64,000 nt of DNA from Dromiciops gliroides (lineage: Eukaryota; Chordata; Mammalia; Microbiotheria; Microbiotheriidae), in assembly GCF_019393635.1 (NCBI RefSeq), contig NC_057863.1, forward strand, positions 31,252,814 to 31,316,813, written 5' to 3'. The position numbers were made by a program, and so were the translations under genes. Positions 50,001 through 55,190 of the stretch are shown piece after piece. The notes under the pieces were generated by a model. The model was given only the letters and a program-made list of their open reading frames with translations, was not told the origin of the DNA and searched no databases. Positions within the stretch are counted from its first letter, which is position 1. The number at the start of each line of letters is the position of its first letter.

Positions 50001-53000
50001 AGAAGGCCATCCCAAGACCAGCCAGGTGAAAGGGGTTAGCCTTGATAGGTGCTCACCCTGAGGTGGTTTGACCGCAGACTGAGTCAGGATTCGGCCCAAA
50101 ATGGATAGGGCAGCGAAAGAAGCTTTTTCTTCCCTGAGTTGTGGGTGGATGGATAGTGAGGGCATTAGCCCTAATCACCAGGAGCTTCTGGGTCCAGGGG
50201 ATTTCAATTTAGGATACGTTACACTGGATAGAGTCCTTATACATATTTTGTTGTTGTTGTTGTTTGCTATTCCTCTTTATAAGCACACCCTAGAAATTGT
50301 ATATTTGTAGTATGTGCCTGATGGTGAAGGCCTGAGGAAATAAGTCCTTGATTCAGATTACCTGGAGATGGGAGGATGATCCGAAAAGAGGGAGCACAGT
50401 CCTAATTATTTGATTGTGGACAGACGATTAAGCGTTGGCCTTATTGTTATTTGTCCTTTGTTCTTGAAGAGGAACAAGACATCGAGGTGATGTCTTGATT
50501 TGCAGTGAATTGGATTTAAGTAAGGGAGGGATGTACAAGGGCACCAGCCTCACTCTCTTCCAGAGCCATCTGGATCCAGTGGCAAAATATACATCAGGAT
50601 GGCTAGAGATGGCCCCAGATGTTTAAGGCAATTGAGGTTAAGTGACTTGCCTAGGCTTGAAGGGATTAAAACTTGAGTATTGAATTTTGAGAGTAAGGGT
50701 TCCTCATACTTCAAGATTTTGGTTTACAGAGCATGTTCTAGGGACAGGTTTTTCCCCATTGAGTGATGGTGTTTAAAGCTGAATTGGTTGTTGGGGGAGG
50801 GGAGAAAGGGGGAGCATCACTTGCTTAAAGATGTAAAACCTAAAAGGACAGTGGTCTGCTCCTCAAAGGTGTTCTTGTCCTGAAGGGCATTGTCCCACTC
50901 AGAGTTTGAAGAGAAGTGAGACTACTTGTATTAATGGTGAGCTTCTCTCTTTTCCCGTCTTGGAGTGCTCATAGTTCAGTTAACTTTTACCTCAGGCAGT
51001 CTTTTCCACACTGAGACCTATCTTCTGGTAACCCTCTTATTTCCATCTCATCTTTCTCCCAGTTCTTGCTTGTTTGCCCCAGAAGAATGTCTCGTATCTG
51101 TTTCCCTCTATTACATTTGTGACCAGCCTCCCTCCCTCCTTGCCCCGCTCCTAATTATGACTGCAAAGCAGAAGAAAAGTTCTAGGGAGACAACCGTACC
51201 AAGGAAAGGAAAGGCCTAACTTTTGTAAAATAGGGCATTGTCAAGGACCAGGGCCATCGGCTTCCCACATCTTTGTAAGTGTCCAGAAGCTCCTTCAGAC
51301 GTCCCACAACAGACTCCATCTATTTCTTCTCCCTCTCTTAAGCCTGCTTTTCCTTACGTAGCAGGATTCAAATAAAATAAAAATGATGCTGATTTTACTG
51401 TTTGTTTTGTTTAATTATTATTTCAGTAATACTGGTTATTTAATAGTGTTTATCTTTGTAAATGTCATTTATGAATTAAAGAGGCATCTGTGGGCTAGCT
51501 TAAACAGCAAGACTGATTATCTTTTCTGTGGCAAAAGCTGTTCTGTGTTCCAAACAGCCCCTAACCCTGAAGATCACAACCTACTTATAAAATTGAGGAC
51601 TTGACTGGGTCTCCTTCTAGGAAATAGAACATGTTGTCCTGCCGGTATATCAGGTTTGAGTTTATTTCATAGGGCTCAAAAATTAAGATGTGCTCATTAC
51701 ATGTGTATGTGAGTGTCACTATTTTAAATAACAGGAGTAACAATAATAGTTACTGCTTATATAGTGTCCTTTAGTTTTCTAAAATGTGATGGCAATTTCC
51801 ATGGAAAACCATTTTATAAAATATGCCAAGGGACAGCAAGTACCAGAGGATTTAAGAAAGCAGAGGTACAATGGGAATATTGGCTTTCATGAAGTGGAAA
51901 GATTTGGTGAATTGAATTGGAGTCAGGTTGGTAAAAAAAAGAGGCAGTTCGGTTTGGCCTGAATGTGGAGGCAAGGAATGATTTTCAGTTTCATTCAGAT
52001 CCCTTTGAAATTGTTCTAGAATCGCATTCATGGTATCACTGTCTTAGAGGAATAGTTCAGGCAGGAGAAGAGAAGAATGTGCAGCTTTTAGAAATCCCTC
52101 GTTTTTCTTCAATCCATGGATGGGATTTCCTGTCAAACAGAGTCAGTCCACATGGGCCTCTCCCATTTCCTACCATCTTCAGCTCTTACAAATGATGTAC
52201 AAGGCCTCAAAAAGTGAAGCTGTGCTTATGTGGAAATGGAAATCGGTCCTTTTGACCAGCCCGTGAATATTTCACTTGTGAAGTCAGCTGTGTCACTCCC
52301 TTTGGCCATTCATCCAAAGTACAGCAAAAGTAAACCTATAAAAGAGCTTTTTTCATGGTGCTATGTCTGTCATAATCAGGTAGGCTTCCAACCTTTACCT
52401 ATGGGTTTGGCTCTTGATTCAACTCTGTGCTATACAGAACCAGGGAATAGTGAAGGGATACTATATTTAAAATCACTATACTCAGGGAAGGACACTGGGC
52501 CTGTGGAGCCTGTGCTAATACGGCTTAAGCTAGAAAATGAAGGGGAGAGGGCCTGGTGATGTGCTGGGCAGCAGCTGCCCGAGGGCCAGTCCAGCTGAGC
52601 TTGCGAGTGTTTTCATAAGAGCCTTTCACCCATAGCCCATGTCAAAGATCTACTTAGGGAGACATAAAGAGCTGAATTCTATGCTAGTGAAAAGAGTACC
52701 GCACTGATGGTCTTTGAAGTAGCAAAACGAGTAAGAAAGAGGGAGGAAAACAGAGAGGGGAGGAGGGGGAGAAAGAGGGAGCTTCTGTGTGTGAGAGGCA
52801 GACTCAGTGGAAAGGGGAGAGAACACCAGGCTTAGGGTCAAGAGATCCAGCTTTGAACCCCAGCCCTGCCTGATACCAGCTCTTTGACTCTGGGCAAGTC
52901 ATTTAACATCTCTACCTGGGTTCCTATTTCTAATCACAAAGGTGATATGCTGTGTTTTATAAACCTTAAAGTGCAGTGTAACGATGGAGTATTGAAGCCA

Positions 53001-54056
53001 TTATCCAAATGTGAAGAATTGGAAATCACTCCAAGGATTTGACTTGTCTTTCTTCAGGAGCGCCATTTCACTTATGGTCAGTGAGGTTAAAAAGTTCAGA
53101 AAAGTAAAAGCTTAACTATCAAAGAGAAAATCAGCAGAGATGCAGTTACCTGGAATAGGAAAATTGATCTTTCACCAAGAGTTTTGTTTTGATGATAATA
53201 TTCAGGGGCCTCTTTACCTAAGGCAGAAGCCATCTTGGCATTGGGATGCAAGGTAAAGAACAGTGCACACTTTGTCAAAAATGATCCATTTATCTGATTA
53301 ATTCCTTGGTTTTTAATCCAAAAGTCTCATTGTTACTCCTTTGGAATTTCTAAATGTCCCCTGACAGCAGCAGCTTTTCTGCAAATGTCATGCAGCCGTT
53401 GTGTCCTCAGACTTGGAGTAAAGTGAATCACCACTTAGTACCTTTGGTGGTGTGGCTGCAGGGTGTGTTTGTTGGGGGAGGGAGGGGGTCATCCATAATT
53501 ATTTTACATCAAACCTGGGTGACAGCATGAGTGCTTGAAACATTAAACTTGGGGGATTTCTCTTCTCACAGCTCGGTGCATACTCTTCCTTATCATTTGG
53601 CTCATTACTGGAGGAAGACACCATTTCTGGTTCCTACCGAATCTGACTGCGGACGTGGGCTTCATTGACTCCTTCAGGCCTCTCTACACACATGAATACA
53701 AAGGACCAAAAGCAGACTTAAAGAAAGATGAGAAAACTGAGGCCAAAAAACAACAGAAATCCGACAGTGAGGAAAAATCAGACAGTGAGAAAAAGGAAGA
53801 CGATGATGGGAAAGTGGGAACTCTAGGAAATAATGGGACAGAGGGCTCAGGTGGAGAGCGTCATTCCGATACAGACAGTGACAGGCGGGAGGATGACCGA
53901 TCCCAGCACAGTAGTGGAAATGGGAATGATTTTGAAATGATTACAAAAGAGGAACTTGAACAGCAAACAGATGGAGATTGTGAAGAGGAGGAGGAGGAAG
54001 AGGGAGATGAAGAAGAAGAAGAAGAAACGACTAGACCTTCATCTGAAAAATCATAA
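13976..54056 (+). CDS. SEC62: SEC62, ER preprotein translocation protein (8 coding exons, spliced)
   Basis: SEC62 is a two-pass ER membrane protein. It works with SEC61 and SEC63 in post-translational import of small precursors and is also an ER-phagy receptor (family knowledge). The joined exons give 406 codons plus stop with no frame break; human SEC62 is about 399 aa from memory. The N-terminal cytosolic part starts with basic RRRHKKR (residues 4-10), followed by the conserved Sec62 domain (about 13-98, e.g. YLRFNCPTKSTNMMGHRVDY) and a Lys/Glu-rich linker (99-154). TM1 is about 197-218, a short luminal loop PAEMRVGVYY follows (219-228), and TM2 is about 229-257. The cytosolic tail (258-406) is acidic. 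It carries the LC3-interacting core FEMI (366-369, preceded by ND) and Glu runs at 383-389 and 392-397. The ATG has A at -3 and G at +4, a strong Kozak context. Intron phases in order are 0,1,2,0,0,1,1. The gene looks functional. Confidence 0.98.
14060..14360 (+). repeat. G-run-rich start of SEC62 intron 1
   Basis: Many runs of 4-10 G on the coding strand, e.g. near 14075-14082, 14151-14158 and 14210-14219. The density is high enough for G-quadruplex or R-loop formation. Confidence 0.7.
14782..14798. repeat. Poly-C tract (17 bp)
   Basis: Uninterrupted C run in intron 1 within the CpG island. Confidence 0.9.
15303..15720 (-). mobile_element. L2 fragment, antisense
   Basis: GGAGGCCAGTGTGGCTGGGG, GACAAGACTGGAAAGTAGGA and CTATTACAATAGTTAGCAGA are L2 ORF2 text in reverse. 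Confidence 0.8.
15501..15540 (+). repeat. (TG)n microsatellite
   Basis: TG-rich tract embedded in an antisense L2 fragment. Confidence 0.9.
16048..16220 (+). mobile_element. WSINE1-type SINE
   Basis: Full body with AAAAC-rich tail; 11-bp duplication TAAAATAGTTG at 16048-16058 and 16210-16220. Confidence 0.93.
16225..17555. other. Intron 1 DNA; MIR at 16955-17195
   Basis: MIR in sense (CTTGAATTCAAATCCCACC, CATCTGTAAAATGGGATAAT). The remainder is AT-rich with no recognisable element. Confidence 0.5.
17560..18445 (-). mobile_element. L1 ORF2 3' part, antisense
   Basis: Reverse-complement L1 text such as GAATTGCTTTCCAGAATAGA and GACAGGTGTGAGGTAAAACC. Degenerate. Confidence 0.8.
18450..20070. 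other. Intron 1 DNA without a clear element
   Basis: AT-rich, partly unique-looking sequence. I see no exon or repeat that I can support. Confidence 0.4.
20071..20252 (-). mobile_element. WSINE1-type SINE
   Basis: Reverse copy; 12-bp duplication CAGGTAATTTTT at 20071-20082 and 20241-20252. Confidence 0.93.
20255..21515. other. Intron 1 DNA; MIR/L2 scraps
   Basis: L2 tail at about 20420-20475, MIR tail at 20845-20955, antisense MIR at 21060-21200. No gene. Confidence 0.5.
21520..22350 (-). mobile_element. L1 3' part, antisense (SINE inserted)
   Basis: L1 3' UTR/ORF2 text in reverse (TGATTCACTCTGCCTCAGTC, TTTCTAATCTTAGCTGCATT) on both sides of the SINE at 22083-22242. Includes a 13-bp poly-C tract at 21600-21612. 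Confidence 0.75.
22069..22256 (+). mobile_element. WSINE1-type SINE nested in antisense L1
   Basis: Full body; 14-bp duplication AAACTTTTAAATTT at 22069-22082 and 22243-22256. A small second SINE scrap lies at about 21938-21982. Confidence 0.93.
22530..22786 (+). mobile_element. MAR1-like composite SINE
   Basis: tRNA/MIR-like head (TAGCTAAGTGGTGAAGTGG, GTGTGACCCTGGGCAAG), then a tail resembling RTE/BovB (GAGTTGGACACAACTAAATG). Confidence 0.7.
22840..23030 (+). repeat. MIR
   Basis: TGCCTCGGTTTCCTCAAACT and TAGCGCAGTGCCTGGCACCT in MIR order. A further MIR lies at 24705-24870. Confidence 0.7.
23177..23366 (-). mobile_element. WSINE1-type SINE
   Basis: Reverse copy; duplication GAGACTGTTTATTCTT at 23177-23192 matches 15 of 16 bases at 23351-23366. 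Confidence 0.92.
23580..23810 (+). mobile_element. L2 3' end, sense
   Basis: ACCTTCTACAGGAAGCCTTT and CAGGGCTTAGCACAGTGCCT are L2 3' text. 23860-24050 after it looks L3/CR1-like (CAGATACTTGAAGACAGCTC). Confidence 0.75.
24076..24212. repeat. (TACACA/TATA/GATA)n microsatellite
   Basis: Alternating CA, TA, TG and GATA-type runs. The Tyr/Ile/His-rich frames across it are not proteins. Confidence 0.9.
24915..26073 (-). mobile_element. Long antisense L2, copy 1
   Basis: Starts at a tail (CATCCTAGGCACTATG) and runs through TTGGAGCTGAATCTTGAAGG, AATAGGGAGCCACTGGAGTT, GCTGATGAAATCACCAAGTG and AAAGGACACAGGAAAAAGCC. Interrupted by the SINE at 26089-26270. No usable frame. Confidence 0.85.
26074..26285 (+). 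mobile_element. WSINE1-type SINE nested in antisense L2
   Basis: Full copy with a CAA/CCAAA tail; duplication AGAAGGATACCCCTC at 26074-26088 matches 14 of 15 bases at 26271-26285. Confidence 0.93.
26286..26830 (-). mobile_element. Antisense L2, second block
   Basis: GTGAGGAAGGAGTGGAGCAT, TTTTGCCAGACCTGTGCTTT and AGTACAATAGTCTAGACATG repeat L2 regions already seen in the first block. This is therefore a separate copy or a duplication. Confidence 0.8.
27560..29560 (-). mobile_element. Antisense L1 ORF2 block (about 2 kb)
   Basis: AT-rich, T-rich on the + strand, with L1 ORF2 landmarks in reverse, e.g. GAAAATGGGTATCCTTGCTT and GTGTTTCTTGTAAATAACAT. Broken near 27840-28265 by another L1 3' end and a MITE. 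No intact frame. Confidence 0.75.
28085..28265 (-). mobile_element. hAT/Charlie-like MITE, second copy
   Basis: Inverted copy of the same family: ACTTCTTATGTTGTGGGTTG at one end and TTTAAGAAGCCCTGACA at the other. Confidence 0.65.
29690..30060 (-). mobile_element. L1 3' end, antisense
   Basis: Reverse L1 3' UTR: poly-C/CT tract, then CAGAAAGCAATCTGATCCAG, ATAAACATATTTCTGCATTA and TTCTGGATGTGGAGAGCACT. Confidence 0.75.
30065..30640 (-). mobile_element. Antisense L2 with intact YADD motif (SINE inserted)
   Basis: The minus-strand frame at about 30340-30618 reads HEFHYHLYADDCHIYLSSPN, the reverse-transcriptase catalytic region of L2. The SINE at 30202-30350 splits it. Fragmentary and not able to move. 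Confidence 0.88.
30190..30362 (-). mobile_element. WSINE1-type SINE nested in antisense L2
   Basis: Full reverse copy; duplication TGGTGTAGCCCT at 30190-30201 and TGGTGTTGCCCT at 30351-30362. The L2 text resumes at the same point after it. Confidence 0.93.
30650..30815 (+). mobile_element. L2 3' end, sense
   Basis: TTCCCCCATTAGACTGTGAG, GTCTTTGTATCCCCAGTACT and ACACATGGTAGTTCCTTAAT are the classic L2 3' end. Confidence 0.8.
30968..31130 (+). mobile_element. WSINE1-type SINE
   Basis: Full-length copy from GGGGCAGCTAGGTGG to an A-rich tail. Confidence 0.93.
31224..31390 (+). mobile_element. WSINE1-type SINE
   Basis: Near-full copy with a small internal deletion at the ACTTACTGTGTG position and an A/GA-rich tail. 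Confidence 0.92.
31401..31440 (+). repeat. (TG)n microsatellite
   Basis: TG run directly after the A-rich tail of the SINE at 31224. Confidence 0.9.
31450..31765 (+). repeat. Unclassified about 310-bp repeat, copy A
   Basis: Starts CTTCCTTCATTCTTGAAGAA, then GTGATATCTTGACTTG, and ends near CCCATTCAATGACTGAGGAC. Matches two other places in this window. I could not assign a family. Confidence 0.7.
31854..32015 (+). mobile_element. WSINE1-type SINE
   Basis: Full-length copy with a C/CT-rich stretch before the A-rich tail. Confidence 0.92.
32275..32570 (-). mobile_element. Antisense L2 fragment
   Basis: CAAATGCTACAGAAAGGTCA, GGGATTTTGCAAATGAGGTG and AATGCTCTGGTGGAAAGCCA match L2 ORF2 just upstream of the YADD region, in reverse. 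Confidence 0.7.
32712..32863 (-). mobile_element. WSINE1-type SINE
   Basis: Full reverse copy with about 5% changes, ending ACCTAGCTGCCCC. Confidence 0.92.
32870..33415 (-). mobile_element. L1 3' end, antisense
   Basis: Reverse L1-like text (ACATGCAAAATGTCCACATT, GATTTCTGCTCACTTCACTT, GATTGGCATCCCTTCAGTTT). Confidence 0.75.
33416..34056. other. End of intron 1, mostly unique
   Basis: No SINE or LINE recognised in the 640 bp before exon 2; ends with the exon 2 acceptor. Confidence 0.5.
34057..34165 (+). CDS. SEC62: SEC62 coding exon 2 (residues 13-49)
   Basis: Acceptor TTTTGCAG precedes GAAGTTGGTGAACC. The exon encodes EVGEPSKEEKAVAKYLRFNC and continues to HRVDYFI plus the first base of the next codon. 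The donor GTAGGA is at 34166 (phase 1). This is the start of the conserved cytosolic Sec62 domain. Intron 1 before it is about 20 kb. Confidence 0.97.
34472..34639 (+). mobile_element. WSINE1-type SINE
   Basis: Full copy; 9-bp duplication AGAATAGGG at 34472-34480 and 34631-34639. It lies in intron 2, about 300 bp after exon 2. Confidence 0.93.
34713..34877 (+). mobile_element. WSINE1-type SINE
   Basis: Full copy; duplication ACAAGATACCCC at 34713-34724 matches 11 of 12 at 34866-34877. Confidence 0.93.
35175..35425 (+). repeat. MIR in intron 2
   Basis: CATTGAACTTGGAATCAGAC, CATGTGACCCTAACAAGTCC and AGCTGTAATAAGGGGGTGTT follow MIR order. Confidence 0.65.
35459..35630 (-). mobile_element. WSINE1-type SINE
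   Basis: Full reverse copy; TAGATTTCTTTTTT on the left and TAGATCTCTTTTTT at 35617-35630. Confidence 0.92.
35825..36130 (-). repeat. Unclassified about 310-bp repeat, copy B
   Basis: Reverse orientation: ends TCAAGAATGAAGGACCAACA; contains TGCAAGTCATGATATCACCC and GCCTCAGTCACTGAATGGGC. Same order as copy A. Confidence 0.7.
36498..36603 (+). CDS. SEC62: SEC62 coding exon 3 (residues 49-84)
   Basis: Acceptor CCTTTTAG; the exon completes the split Ala codon and encodes ASKAVDCLLDSKWAKAKKG, then EEALFTTRESVVDYCN. The donor GTATTG is at 36604 and leaves AG for the split Arg codon (phase 2). Confidence 0.97.
36604..38329. other. Intron 3 start, mostly unique
   Basis: No repeat assigned and no coding evidence. 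Short open frames are unsupported. Confidence 0.45.
38330..39700 (+). mobile_element. L3/CR1-like ancient LINE, about 1.4 kb, intron 3
   Basis: Text such as GATCTTGAAGATAGCTATCA, AACATAGTTCTACAGAGGTC, TTTGTATCATCTACAAATAT and GAATTTCAGCAGGAATCAAA occurs in the order of an old amniote LINE-type repeat. Orientation and name are tentative. Confidence 0.55.
40103..40313 (+). CDS. SEC62: SEC62 coding exon 4 (residues 84-154), Lys/Glu-rich
   Basis: Acceptor TTTTAAAG; the exon completes Arg-84 and encodes LLKKQFFHRALKVMKVK, then a long Lys/Glu-rich linker ending EESKK. The donor GTGAGT is at 40314 (phase 0). The linker is almost pure purine on the + strand and low in complexity, so it is likely to vary in length between species. 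Confidence 0.97.
40625..41390 (-). mobile_element. Antisense L2 in intron 4
   Basis: GAAAGCCAGGGATTCTGTGA, GGAATCATCTGCATAGAGAT and GCAGCGTCCTGAAGACCCAC follow L2 order in reverse. Confidence 0.8.
41590..42000 (-). mobile_element. Antisense L2 in intron 4, second block
   Basis: GAGAGACATAGGCATATTTG, GTAGATAAGGAGAGGCCGAA and GAATGGCCACCTCTTGAGAT match the upstream part of L2 ORF2 in reverse, possibly the same copy as the previous block. 42000-42590 looks like decayed repeat that I cannot assign. Confidence 0.7.
42590..42975 (+). mobile_element. L1 ORF1-like fragment
   Basis: A-rich, Lys/Glu/Asn-rich reading frames with coiled-coil-like content (EENIGRKMRAMGRKNWKK) resemble the ORF1 region of marsupial L1. 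Interrupted by stops. Confidence 0.6.
43111..43308 (-). mobile_element. WSINE1-type SINE
   Basis: Reverse copy with a TTTG-rich tail; 9-bp duplication CCAATTCTT at 43111-43119 and 43300-43308. Confidence 0.92.
43480..43665 (+). repeat. MIR in intron 4
   Basis: GAGTGTGAATCCTGGCCCTG, then TGTGAGGATCAAATGAGGTC. Confidence 0.6.
43995..44045 (+). repeat. (TG)n microsatellite at the SEC62 exon 5 acceptor
   Basis: About 25 TG units followed by ACACACACATGTACA and T5, ending 24 bp before the exon 5 boundary. Short open frames of Cys/Val or Thr/His here are repeat artefacts. Confidence 0.95.
44070..44162 (+). CDS. SEC62: SEC62 coding exon 5 (residues 155-185)
   Basis: Encodes EETPGTPKKKETKKKFKLEP, then HEDQVFLDGNE. 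The acceptor is TTTTTGTAG with only a five-base T run. A (TG)n tract lies about 25 bp upstream. The donor GTTAGT is at 44163 (phase 0). Confidence 0.96.
44788..44848 (+). CDS. SEC62: SEC62 coding exon 6 (residues 186-206), start of TM1
   Basis: Acceptor ACTCTAG; encodes VYVWIYDPVHFKTFAMGLIL plus one base. The donor GTAAGT is at 44849 (phase 1). It holds the conserved WIYDPVHFKTF segment just before the first membrane helix. Confidence 0.97.
44849..45715. other. Intron 6, first half; no element seen
   Basis: AT-rich DNA with no SINE or LINE. The 625-bp intron 5 (44163-44787) is likewise free of recognised repeats. Confidence 0.5.
45716..45894 (-). mobile_element. WSINE1-type SINE
   Basis: Full reverse copy in intron 6; perfect 13-bp duplication ACAGTTTACTCTT at 45716-45728 and 45882-45894. 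Confidence 0.94.
45930..46090 (-). mobile_element. WSINE1-type SINE
   Basis: Full reverse copy with a long T tail, only about 40 bp after the previous SINE and in the same orientation. Confidence 0.93.
46128..46162 (+). repeat. (TG)n microsatellite in intron 6
   Basis: Short TG tract about 90 bp upstream of the exon 7 acceptor. Confidence 0.85.
46253..46372 (+). CDS. SEC62: SEC62 coding exon 7 (residues 206-246), membrane hairpin
   Basis: Acceptor CATTGCAG; encodes VIAVIAATLFPLWPAEMRVG, then VYYLSVGAGCFVASILLLAI. This is the end of TM1, the luminal turn and most of TM2. The donor GTAAGT is at 46373 (phase 1). Confidence 0.97.
46870..48590 (-). mobile_element. Long antisense L2 in intron 7 (SINE inserted)
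   Basis: GCTTACATTCTCACAGGAGA, GAAGACTGGAAAGGTAAATT, GTTTTGGCAACTGGAGGACA and GATCGAGGCACGTTTGTAGA appear in L2 order. The SINE at 47050-47203 interrupts it. Confidence 0.82.
47036..47217 (+). mobile_element. WSINE1-type SINE nested in antisense L2
   Basis: 5'-truncated copy; 14-bp duplication AAGAGCATTCTGAG at 47036-47049 and 47204-47217. Confidence 0.93.
49120..50330 (-). mobile_element. Antisense L2-related block in intron 7
   Basis: ACGGAGCTTACATTCTAATG, AGGGCTTTGAATTTGAGAAT and later repeated segments look like L2 tails and ORF2 pieces, possibly more than one copy. Confidence 0.65.
50455..50650 (+). repeat. Unclassified repeat, copy C (truncated)
   Basis: GTTCTTGAAGAGGAACAAGA, GGTGATGTCTTGATTTGCAG and ATCTGGATCCAGTGGCAAAA match the first two thirds of copy A. 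Confidence 0.65.
50651..53571. other. End of intron 7, mostly unique
   Basis: No SINE in 2.9 kb. 51840-51990 may be a worn L2 piece. Nothing coding until exon 8. Confidence 0.5.
53572..54056 (+). CDS. SEC62: SEC62 coding exon 8 (residues 246-406) with stop
   Basis: Acceptor TTCTCACAG; encodes ARCILFLIIWLITGGRHHFW and the rest of the cytosolic tail, ending SSEKS and TAA at 54054. It holds the Ser/Asp/Lys-rich region with repeated SDSE, the LC3-interacting core NDFEMI (core residues 366-369) and acidic Glu runs coded by GAA/GAG repeats. Confidence 0.98.
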
Positions 54057-54797
54057 ACATACTCTATTTGGGGACTGATTGTGTGCAAGTGGTTGGATTT
54101 TCTATGTTGGCTGATCACCAAAACCTGCGTATAGTGTTTGGAGTAGTCTTTAAATCAGTTTGCTGAGATCTGTTTGATGTCCAGGCGATTCTATTCAGTT
54201 CTTTATTTTATAGGCTACTAACTCTTTTGGTACAATCTTAAGTCACTAATCTACATATTTAACAATTTTATCCATTTAACAAATATTCTGGCAGTAAGTA
54301 GCTTTTACTCCTTTTTGATAGTTGTCAAAGACGTAGTTTCCTCAGTGGCATTTAGAGTAATGGCATTTTTGAGTGCTGTAGAGCTTCTTACTGTTAGACA
54401 TGACAGAAGAGATGAAAGGGAAAGACCAAAATTTTAGGTGACGCACAGGTAGCTATTTATGAATAACTTTAGGACGAAATTACTCTTGAAACTTAAGCGA
54501 TATTTCTTAATTTTCATAAAATTGTACCAGAAAATTTCTTTAGGACTCAGAGTTAGCAGTTATTTGCTTAAGATAGGCCAGTCAGTGATGATGCAACACG
54601 ATTTTGTTTAGCTCCCAGTTCTGTCCTTTAACTACCAACTTAGGAAATCCAGACTCATTTGTACACTGGGTTGTGAGAGCAATGGTTTTCTCCAGCAGAG
54701 GAAAAGGAACAGCATAGGTTGAAAAATGGTGGCTGTTCTTTCCCTTCCCATCCATCTCCTCCATCGCAATGAGAAAGCATTCTGTACATAATTTACA

Positions 54798-54803
54798 AAT
54801 AAA
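54798..54803 (+). terminator. SEC62: Proximal poly(A) signal AATAAA
   Basis: AATAAA about 740 bp after the stop, followed by a T-rich stretch; a plausible short 3' UTR form. Confidence 0.55.
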
Positions 54804-54927
54804 ACAAACCTTTTATTTTAATTGTTACTTCTTATTTAGACATTTTCTCAGCACTTCAATTTGTACAAAATTAAGACCATTTAAAGGTATGTTTTTAGAG
54901 AACCGCAAGTCCTGATACCCCACAGAA

Positions 54928-54988
54928 CATCTGTGTGTGTACATATGTGTGTGTGAGTGTGGGTGTGGGTGTGGTGAGTATGTGTGGT
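54928..54988 (+). repeat. TG-rich tract in the 3' UTR
   Basis: TGTGTG and GGGTGTGG repeats about 125 bp after the proximal poly(A) signal. Confidence 0.85.
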
Positions 54989-55184
54989 GTATCGATCTCT
55001 CCACAGCAGCTGCAGCTCGGTGCCAACATTCCATGTGTTTGAGCAGACTTACAGCAGCTGTTTTGCACGCCTTTGTGTTCGTTGATTTATCTTAAATTTC
55101 GACATTCAGAAACTGGAGTACTGTATTAACAGATTAGGAGGCACTGCTGTGAAAGAGAATTTCCTGTTCTAAAGTACCAATTAA

Positions 55185-55190
55185 AATAAA
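55185..55190 (+). terminator. SEC62: Poly(A) signal AATAAA
   Basis: AATAAA within TTAAAATAAAGAAC. The downstream U/GU-rich context is weaker than at the distal site. Further hexamers are at 55874-55879 and 56027-56032. Confidence 0.4.
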
